The position numbers were made by a program, and so were the translations under genes. From assembly GCA_964472315.1 (NCBI GenBank), contig CAYYJS010000001.1, positions 1 through 64,000 on the forward strand: a stretch of 64,000 bases of DNA, read 5' to 3'. The DNA comes from CAYYJS01 sp964472315. GTDB taxonomy: Bacteria; Verrucomicrobiota; Kiritimatiellia; UBA8416. The notes under the pieces are model-generated. The model ran no database searches. It was given only the letters and a program-made list of their open reading frames with translations, and was not told where the DNA came from. Shown here piece by piece: positions 51,541-59,400 of the stretch; positions within the stretch are counted from its first letter, which is position 1, and the number at the start of each line of letters is the position of its first letter.

Positions 51541-51570
51541 AGCATAGCCCAATGCGGGCGGGGGTGTCAA
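51541..51570 (-). promoter_or_regulatory. Strong sigma-70-type promoter of leuA
   Basis: On the minus strand TTGACA (51570-51565) and TATGCT (51546-51541) are separated by 18 bases. The hexamers are near consensus and located just upstream of the leader peptide. Confidence 0.75.
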
Positions 51571-51872
51571 TCGCGGGGGCAAGGCGGTACAGGGCAAACG
51601 CATCTAATTAACGGCTGGGCATACCGGATAGACCACTCGGCAGCATGGCCGCTGACATTCCTGGATAGGATGAAATTCGCGTATCTACTCCAGAAATGGC
51701 GTTCTGCATCCGTCATCTGCGATTGATGCTTGATGAGTTGCATGATCTTTATTGGATTCCTGCGGTGGCGGAAATCAAGGCCATAAACCGCGCCATTGGA
51801 GGGGCGGCAGAAAGGCGAATTAGACAGATTCCATCCGTCTAATAAACTGTTGTGACCAAAAAGGAAGGAGAC
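51571..51872. other. Gap without a recognisable gene
   Basis: No supported reading frame is present in either strand between the leuA promoter and the GspF-like gene. Base composition turns less GC-rich from about 51600. One imperfect dyad, TTAGAC/GTCTAA with an 11-base spacer (51820-51842), stands about 30 bases before the next start and may be an operator. Confidence 0.5.
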
Positions 51873-52214
51873 ATGCACATGACCAAGAAAACATCATCAA
51901 CCGAAAACAACCGGGCAACGTTGCAGGTACTCACCCTACTAGCCGAGAAGATCTCTTCCGGCCTGCCGGTCTGTCGATCCCTGCGGGAGATACAGACCGA
52001 ACTGGTGGGACAACCGATGGCAGATGTGGTGGCGGCGGTACTTGAGGACATTGAGAAAGGCGCAACCGTCGCAGAGGCCATGGATAAGCGCCCTGCAGTC
52101 TTCAGTCCATCGGTTGTCACACTGATCAGGGCTGGCGAAGCCACGGGGATTCTCGACCATGTACTCGTCCTGATTGTCGAGTGTGCATGGCGGTATCCAG
52201 GGCGCCTACTGTAA
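51873..52214 (+). CDS. Orphan half GspF/PilC (T2SSF) domain protein
   Basis: The 113-residue protein contains one copy of the T2SSF helical half-domain: LLAEKISSGLPVCRSLREIQ (about residues 21-40), DVVAAVLEDIEKGATVAEAMDKRP and FSPSVVTLIRAGEATGILDHVL (about 73-94). Full GspF/PilC inner-membrane assembly proteins have two such halves and three membrane helices. Here the domain stops abruptly in CAWRYPGRLL without a membrane segment, so the gene is either a truncated remnant or a soluble miniature. AAGGAAGGAGAC directly precedes ATG 51873 (ATG 51879 is also possible). The lower GC of the region fits transfer. No pilus or type II secretion genes are next to it. Confidence 0.6.
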   Translation: MHMTKKTSSTENNRATLQVLTLLAEKISSGLPVCRSLREIQTELVGQPMADVVAAVLEDIEKGATVAEAMDKRPAVFSPSVVTLIRAGEATGILDHVLVLIVECAWRYPGRLL

Positions 52215-52233
52215 CTCTGCATAGGGAGAAACC

Positions 52234-52244
52234 GTACAGTGTAC
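52234..52244 (+). promoter_or_regulatory. Palindrome before the orphan antitoxin gene
   Basis: GTACA-G-TGTAC is a perfect 11-base inverted repeat ending two bases before ATG 52247, a position typical of an autoregulatory antitoxin operator. Confidence 0.4.
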
Positions 52245-52246
52245 AT

Positions 52247-52450
52247 ATGAGAGAACACTCCGATTTCGGAAAGATGAAGGGGGAACGCAATCCTTACGTC
52301 AAGGCGTTGAAGCAGCCGATCGCGATGCGCCTGGACAAGGCCACGGTGGCGTACTTCAAGTCATTGGCCACCGAACTCGGCATGCCGTATCAGAATCTCA
52401 TCAACCTGTATCTGCGCGACCGCGCTCAAACCACAAGAAGCTTGAGCTGA
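52247..52450 (+). CDS. CopG/BrnA-like antitoxin without visible toxin
   Basis: The 67-residue protein ends in KALKQPIAMRLDKATVAYFKSLATELGMPYQNLINLYLRD, a ribbon-helix-helix of the BrnA/CopG antitoxin type (e.g. ITMRLDxxTVxYFKxLA, here PIAMRLDKATVAYFKSLA). The partner BrnT toxin would usually precede it; instead the half GspF gene does. ATG 52247 follows the palindrome. A longer frame begins upstream at 52181 but has no family-like residues. This is an orphan antitoxin, possibly an anti-addiction remnant. Confidence 0.65.
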   Translation: MREHSDFGKMKGERNPYVKALKQPIAMRLDKATVAYFKSLATELGMPYQNLINLYLRDRAQTTRSLS

Positions 52451-52539
52451 AGTGGGCATCGTAGACGGGCCGAACACGGTGTCGCACGGTACGCTCGCAA
52501 GCTCGCGCCCGTGAACGCCACCGTTGTGCCAAAGATATT

Positions 52540-52574
52540 TTGACAAAATAGACAACGGTAGCGTACGGTATTGC
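52540..52574 (+). promoter_or_regulatory. Putative promoter/operator of yefM-yoeB
   Basis: TTGACA (52540-52545) and TACGGT (52564-52569) are 18 bases apart. The -35 lies within a palindrome, TATTTTG-A-CAAAATA (about 52536-52550). The -10 falls in two copies of GCGTACGG ten bases apart, a GTAC-centred arrangement like YefM operators. A longer dyad, ACCGTTGT (52520-52527) and ACAACGGT (52552-52559), surrounds the -35. Confidence 0.5.
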
Positions 52575-52592
52575 GTACGGAAGGAAAATATC

Positions 52593-52835
52593 ATGACAAC
52601 ACTTACAGCTACCGAGGCGAGGAAAGCTCTCTACTCTCTTCTGGATGACGTGGCGGAATCCCACGAGACGATTCAGATTACTGGAAAGCGGCATTCTGCC
52701 GTCCTGGTTTCGGGAGAGGATTGGAACGCGATTCAAGAGACGTTATTCCTGACCGCCATTCCAGGAATGCGGGAGTCCATTCTGCAGGGAATGAAGACTC
52801 CTGTTGGAAAGTGCAGCAAGGAGCTCAAGTGGTGA
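52593..52835 (+). CDS. yefM: YefM/Phd-family antitoxin
   Basis: The 80-residue protein starts MTTLTATEARKALYSLLDDV and continues EETIQITGKRHSAVLVSGEDW-type strands (here HETIQITGKRHSAVLVSGED), the YefM fold. The C-terminal helix binds the toxin. ATG 52593 has AAGGAAAA upstream; the in-frame ATG at 52524 lies upstream of the promoter. The stop overlaps the toxin start (GTGA). It should repress its operon via the 52536-52574 palindromes. Confidence 0.88.
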   Translation: MTTLTATEARKALYSLLDDVAESHETIQITGKRHSAVLVSGEDWNAIQETLFLTAIPGMRESILQGMKTPVGKCSKELKW

Positions 52836-53095
52836 GTTGGACGCTTGTGTTTACCAAACAGGCCCAGAAGGACGCCAAGAAACTTAAGACGTCTGGCTTG
52901 AAACCAAAAGCCGAGCGACTGCTTGAGATTCTGGGACTGAATCCCTATCAGAATCCGCCACCGTTCGAGAAACTGGTTGGAGATCTTGCTGGCGCATGTT
53001 CCCGTCGCATCAATATACAGCATCGACTCGTGTATCAGGTCCTGGAAGACGTCAAGACGGTTAAAATCATTCGACTGTGGACGCACTACGAATAG
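52832..53095 (+). CDS. yoeB: YoeB/Txe-family mRNA interferase toxin
   Basis: The 87-residue protein starts from GTG 52832, which overlaps the antitoxin stop (GTGA). It has the RelE-fold residues of YoeB: WTLVFTKQAQKDAKKL, LNPYQNPPPFEKLVGDLAGACSRRINIQHRLVYQV (in part SRRINIQHRLVYQV) and the C-terminal RLWTHYE with catalytic His and Tyr. YoeB cleaves ribosome-bound mRNA. The pair looks intact. Confidence 0.9.
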   Translation: MSWTLVFTKQAQKDAKKLKTSGLKPKAERLLEILGLNPYQNPPPFEKLVGDLAGACSRRINIQHRLVYQVLEDVKTVKIIRLWTHYE

Positions 53096-53206
53096 TTCGG
53101 CGAACCACACCTGAAAGTTTACGTCGCTGACGCGCCGAAACTCAAGGTGACCGTTGGCAAGATTGAAGATTCTTCGAACAAACAGTAACCCATGGGATTA
53201 TGTAGA

Positions 53207-53455
53207 GTAGAGAAGGGATAGGCCATCTGCGCCCGAGGATTGCGGCGGTTGACAAGTGGGGTGGGGAACGACTCGGGCGAGAGAAGGGAGAGTGCCCTGT
53301 AACTGGCTGAAACGGTGCGATTTACGCCGCCTCCGGCCGTTGGTGCGGTGCTGGTGGCCGGGACATACCCTTGAAGTTGCGAGGGGGTGGAATTTCCGGT
53401 TGGGATACCTTCATGCGGAATTTTGCTCTGGTGGCCCTTGACGCCCCTTGACGCC
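53207..53455 (+). repeat. Dispersed non-coding repeat, copy B
   Basis: Homologous to 6127-6429 (see copy A) over about 190 bases, with a second conserved end (CCTTCATGC...CCCTTGACGCC) after a shorter middle. Both copies lie beside a toxin-antitoxin pair and next to a large gene. The rest of the 386-base gap between yoeB and the glucan synthase gene (53096-53481) shows no reading frame I can support. Confidence 0.75.
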
Positions 53456-53481
53456 TGCGGTGGTTGAGCATTGGGACGGAG

Positions 53482-56400
53482 TCATCGGAAGACTTCGACG
53501 CGGTGGTCGTGGCGGTCGTCGCACAGCGGGATGCGATCGTCCGGCTGTTCGGCGCCGTCGACCAGAATACGCATGCCCGTGGCGGGCGGATCGCTCTTGC
53601 GGACCTCGATGTGGTAGGTCGTTTCACGGTAGCGGTAGCGGATGCGGTAGACGTCCCAGCCTTCCGCGGGCAGGCGCGGGGTCAGGCGCAGATGGTCGTT
53701 GTGCCATTCGAGTCCGAGCAGGGTCTCGACGGCCAATCGGTACATCCACCCCGCGGCGCCCGTGTACCAGGTCCAGCCGCCGCGGCCGACATGCGGCGCG
53801 GCGCCGTACACGTCCGCGGCCATGACGTAGGGCTCGACCCGGTAGCGTTCGATCTTCCCGGCGGTATCGCCATGGAGAATGGGGTTGAGCATGCGGAACA
53901 GATCCCAGGCGCGATCGTGGTCGCCGAGCAGGGCCATGGCCATGACCGACCATACGGCGCCGTGCGTGTACTGTCCGCCGTTCTCGCGGATGCCCGGCGG
54001 GTAGCCTTTGATGTAGCCGGGCTCCATGGCGCTGCGATCGAAGGGGGGGGTGAAAAGCCGGATCAGCCCGTCGTCGTGCCGGACGAGGTGCGTGACCACC
54101 GATTCCATTGCCTGGCGCGCGCGCTCCGGTCGCGCGGCGCCGCACAGGACGGCCCAGCTCTGGCTGAGCGAATCGATGCGGCATTCGTCGTTCCGCGCGG
54201 AGCCGAGCGGCGTGCCGTCGTCGAAATAGGCGCGCAGGTACCAGGCGCCATCCCAGGCGGTCGCCTCGGTGCGCTCCAGTAAAGCGTCCGCCTGTTCGCG
54301 GCAGAAATCGGCGAAGGCGGCGTCCTCGCGCAACCGCGCGATGGCCGCGAACCGGCTCAGCGTGTCGTAGAGGAACCACGCGAGCCATACGCTCTCGCCC
54401 TGGCCCGCACGGCCGACGAGATTCATGCCGTCGTTCCAGTCCCCGCAGCCGATCAGGGGCAGGCCATGGGCGCCGAACCGGAGACCGTGGCGCAAGGCCC
54501 GCACGCAATGCTCGTAGAGCGTCCCGGTTTCCGATGCGTGGCCGTGCTCCTCATAGTAGGCCTCTTCGTCCGCACTGACGGGGCGGCCCGCGAGAAACGG
54601 CGCCGTTTCGTCGAGTACGCCGGTGTCGCCGGTGGCGAGGACATAGCGCGCTACGGCCTGGGGCAGCCACAAGTAGTCGTCCGAAAAGTGGGTGCGCACG
54701 CCCGCGCCGCCTGGGGGATGCCACCAGTGCTGAACGTCGCCTTGCGCGAACTGGCGCCCCGCGCAGCGCAACACCTGTTCGCGCAGCACGTACGGCGCGG
54801 CGTGGACGAGGGCCATGGCGTCCTGAAGCTGATCGCGAAATCCGTAGGCGCCGCCGGATTGGTAGTAGCCGCTGCGCCCCCAGACACGGCACGACAGGGC
54901 CTGGTATGGCAGCCAGCCGTTGACCAGCACGTTGGTGGCCGCGTCGGGCGTTTCCACGCGCACGCCGTCGAGTGTGTGGTTCCAATGCGCCCAGACGGCC
55001 TCCAGCGCCGCGCGGGCGCCGGCCGGGCCGCCGAAACGCGCCAGGCATGCGCGGGCTTCCTCCGCGCTATCCGCCGCGCCGAGGGTGAAAACGACCTCTT
55101 GCGACTGCCCGTCGGCAAGGTCGAGCGTCGTCTGCAGACCGGCACCGGGGTCGAACGCGCCGCCGGTGGCGTTGGAGAGCCGTGTACGCCGCAGTGCGGC
55201 GGGATCGGCGAAACTGCCGTTGCGCCCCAGAAACTCGGTGCGGCTGCCGGTGACCGATTTTCTGGGTTCGCTGCAGCCGGCGAAGACCACGCGCGCCGCG
55301 AAATCGCGGCTGTACGGGTTCCGCGCGAAGACCGCGCCGCTCTGGGGATCCCGTTCCGTGACGATGTACATGGCATTGCCGTGACGCCATTCGCCCATCG
55401 CCAGTTCGAAGAACGCCGTCAGCGACAACCGTCGCGTGCGTCCGGAATGGTTGCGGACCTTGACCGTCACCAGTTTCACGGGTGCGTCCATCGCCACGTA
55501 CACCCAGGCCTCCGTGAACACGTCCGACTCGTCGTGTTCGAAAACGCTGTAGCCGAACCCATGACGGCACACGCTGCCGGAAGCTCCCGGCGCGGGCAGC
55601 GGGGCAAGGGACCAGAAGCGCCCCGTTTCTTCGTCGCGCACATAGAAGGCCTCTCCGCCCGCATCCGTGACCGGATCGTTGTACCAGGGGGTGATGCGGA
55701 ACTCGTGTGCGTTGCCGGCCCATGTGTACATACCGCCGCTTTCGCTGACCACGGTTCCGATGCCGGGGGAGGCGATGACATTGGCCCATGGCGCGGGCGT
55801 GGTTTGCCCCGGCTCGAGCAGGATCACGTATTCGCGGCCGTCCGGCGTGAACCCGCCCGGACCGTTCTCGAAAATCCGCTCCCGCGGACGCAACGGCGTG
55901 GGCGCCGCTTCGCGCGGTTCCTCTTCAGCGGAGCGGAAAGCCGCCGGAAGCCGCCGGGGTGTCACGCGGCGGTCCACCTGCTCCTGCAGCGTCTCGGCGG
56001 TATCCGACAGCACCACGCGGGCGACGGTCTGCAGCAGCGTCCGATCCTCTTCGGTCAGCGTCTCGATCCGGCGCACGAAGACGCCGCCCGGCCGGTCCAA
56101 TAGCCCCGCGTCCGGTCCGGCGGTAACGGCGGCCATGATCCGGTCGTTGAGCGTGGCGCGGTAGCCTGAGTAGTCCTCGTTGACGATCACCAGATCGCTC
56201 GCCAGCCCCGTCATCCGCCAGTACGCATGCATGCGTAACGCGTCATGGAGATGGTTCATCCGGTTCAAATCGCTCATCCGCAGGAGCAGGATCGGCAAAT
56301 CGCCCGAGATGCCGAAGCGCCACAACCCGCGCTGTCCCATCCGGTTTCGCGCGATGACGCCGGCGGGGGCGCGGTGGTGCGCGTGCGCAAAGTACATGGA

Positions 56401-59400
56401 GCCGGCCAGCCGCCCGTAAAGCTGCGCTTCGGCTTCGGTCACGTTCAACTGCCGCAGCACGATCTGGCTGTGCGACCAGGCCATATCGAACGCGCGGTCG
56501 ACAAAATGGCGATCATGGTACTTGTCGATGAGCGCCAGGGCCGCTTCGCGCGTCTCGGCGATACCCGTGATGACGTGCGCGACGGTCGCGCGATCCGTGG
56601 GCAGTTCGACAAGCTGCCGCGCGGCGACGATCGGGTCCAGTCCGATCCCCGCGCCGTTCGAAAGCCGCGCCGGATGACCGGCCGGCGCGTCCATCGCGGC
56701 CGGTCGGGCGGCCGTGCGGCAGCGACCGATGAAACGCTCGCGGTCGGTCTCGAACGTGGGCGCGTCGGTTACGTCCGGCACGATCAGCATGTGAAACATG
56801 CAGGGATCGGCGTCCGAAAGCGCCCGCTTCCGGCGCGAGCAGAGGATGGCCTTGCGGTCGGCGAGTATCTCGGTCTGCACGAAGAGCTTGCTGAAGGCCG
56901 GATGCGTCAGATCGGCATTCTGTGGCGCGAGCGCCACCTCCGCGAAGCTGGTGAGTTCGACGCGCCGCGGTCGGCGTGCGAAGTTGCCGAGGGTGACGCG
57001 GCGAATCTCGACGTCATCTTCCGGCGAGACGCAGATCTCGGTGTACGTCTCGATGTCCCCGTCGCGACGGCGGTACTCCGCGCGGCCCTGCGTGAAAATG
57101 GCTTCGTAGCGCCTGGCGGGGCGGCGGGTGGGTTGAAACGCGGCGGACCAGACGTCCGCGGATTCGACGTCGCGCAGGTAGAGGAACAAGCCCCAGTTGT
57201 CGCGGGTTACGTCCTCGCGCCAGCGGGTGACGGCCAGGTTCCGCCAGCAACTGGCGCCCCCGCCCGCGTGCGTGACCATGACGTGGTAGTTGCCGTTGGA
57301 CAGCGAATGGACCTCGGGTGACGGGGTGTCGGGGTCCGCAAAGATGCGCATGACGTCGGCCGGGTTCACGGGGACGGGCTGGGCGGCGGATTTGACCTCG
57401 CGCTCGTGGGGTTGCAGTGTGAGCGTCGTTTGCGGCATGCGCTCCTGGAGCAACAGATCGGTGGCGCGCATGGCCGGGTCGGCCATGAAGCGGCGGACCA
57501 TCGGTCCGCCGAGGAGCAGGTTCGCCATGGCGATCAGCCCCATCCCCTGGTGATGGGTCATGAAGGCGCGCACCACCGCGCGGGATTTCCCGCGCGGGAT
57601 GCGCGACGGCGAGTAGTCGACGGCTTCGTACAAACCGTACGCGCCGCGCGCTTCTTCATGGGCGGCCAGGCGCCGCAGGTTTTCGCAGGCTTCGCGCGGG
57701 GCGAACGGCAGCGCCAGCAGCGTCGCATAGGGCGCGACCACGAGGTCATTGGCCAGGCCGCGTTGCAGTCCGAGGCCGGGCACGCCAAAGGCGCGGTACT
57801 GGTAGACGTGCCGGGCGTCCCGGGCGTTGTAGCACGACTCGGAGATGCCCCATGGAATGCCGCGTTGCCGGCCGTAAACGATCTGGCGGGCGATGACCGC
57901 GCGGCAGGTGTGGTCCAGCAGCGTGTCCCGGTAGTGGGGCATGAGCAGGGCCGGCATAAGGTATTCGAACATGGAGCCGCTCCAGGAAATGAGGGTTGCG
58001 TCGCCGTCCTGTCCCGTCAGCAGTCGGCCAAGCGCGAACCAGTGCTCCATCGGCGCCTGTTCGCCGGCGATGAGCAGAAAGCTCGCCAGGCGCGCCTCCG
58101 AGGCGAGCAGATCGTAGCAGCCGGGGTCGCGGCGCCGGGTGTCCACGTCAAACCCGATGCTCAGCAGGCGTCGGGACGAATCGTACAGGAACCGAAAATC
58201 CATCGCGGCCTCGATCTCCAGGCATTGTGCGGCGAGCCGGTCGATTTCGTGCAACCGCTCAGTGGCCCGTCGCCGCGAATCGGGCGGCCATCCATCCTGG
58301 GCGGTTGCCAGGGCGTCGAGCGTCGGTATCGGCCCATGCGTGTTCGCCTCGGGCGGCAGGTCGGCGAGTTCGACGGCAAAGTCGTCGCACTGTTGCGCGA
58401 AGGCGCGTGCCCATGCCGATGTTTCGCCTCCCGTCGGCTGCGCGGCGGACTCCAGTTCGGCGGCGAGTGTCCGTAGCGTTTCGAGGTGGGCCCGGGCTTC
58501 GGCGGGCGAAGCGGGATTCGTCTGCGCCGTCGCGGACGCCGCCTGCACGAGGCGCGCCAACTCCGGCGGCGGCGATGCGCCCGCCGCCGCGCTTAGCGCC
58601 GCCAGCGTGTCACCCAGGCCGTCGCCGAACTGCGGCGGAAGCACGGGCTGGCCGCACAATTCTTCGAGACCGCCGCGCAAGGCGACCAGACAACCGGCCA
58701 GGTTGCCGCTGTCGACGGCGGAGATGTAGAACGGGTGCAGAGGGCGCATGGCCTGGATGTCGTACCAGTTATAGAAATGCCCCCGGTAGCGTTCGAGGCG
58801 CTCCAGGGCGTCAAGCGTCCGCCGCGTACGCTCCAGAAGGCGGCCGGTCGAAATGTAGCCGAAGTCCCAGGCGGACAGGTTGGCCAGGAGCGTCAACCCC
58901 ATGTTCGTCGGGGACGTCCGATCGGCGGTTTCCGGGTGGGGCGTCTCCTGAAAATTGTCCGGTGGCAGCCAGCGACTCTGCTCGCCGACGAAGGTCTCGA
59001 AGTAGCGCCAGGTTTGCCGGGCGAGTGTCCGAACCATCCGGCGCTGCTCCGTATCCAGCCCCGACGTGACGAGTTGGATCGGACGACTGAGCCACCAGCA
59101 GGCAAGCGGCGAGAGCAGCCATGCGACGAGAAACGGGCCGTATACCGGCAGGCACTTTGTGGACGCGCCGAACCAGGCCACGCCCGCCAGCAGGAGGCCC
59201 GCGGCAGGCCACATCTCGACGAGAAAGCCGGCCGCGGTATGGCGCGTGGCGCGTCGCCGGTCTTGTGGCAGCCGCCACAACAGAAGGCCGCTTTGGATGA
59301 CTGTCAGGCGCAGGGCGGAACGACAAAACGCATCCAGCGCGATCCAGGCTTCGTAGGGCAGGCAGACCAGGGCCAGCAGCGGCTCCAACATGCAGACGCC

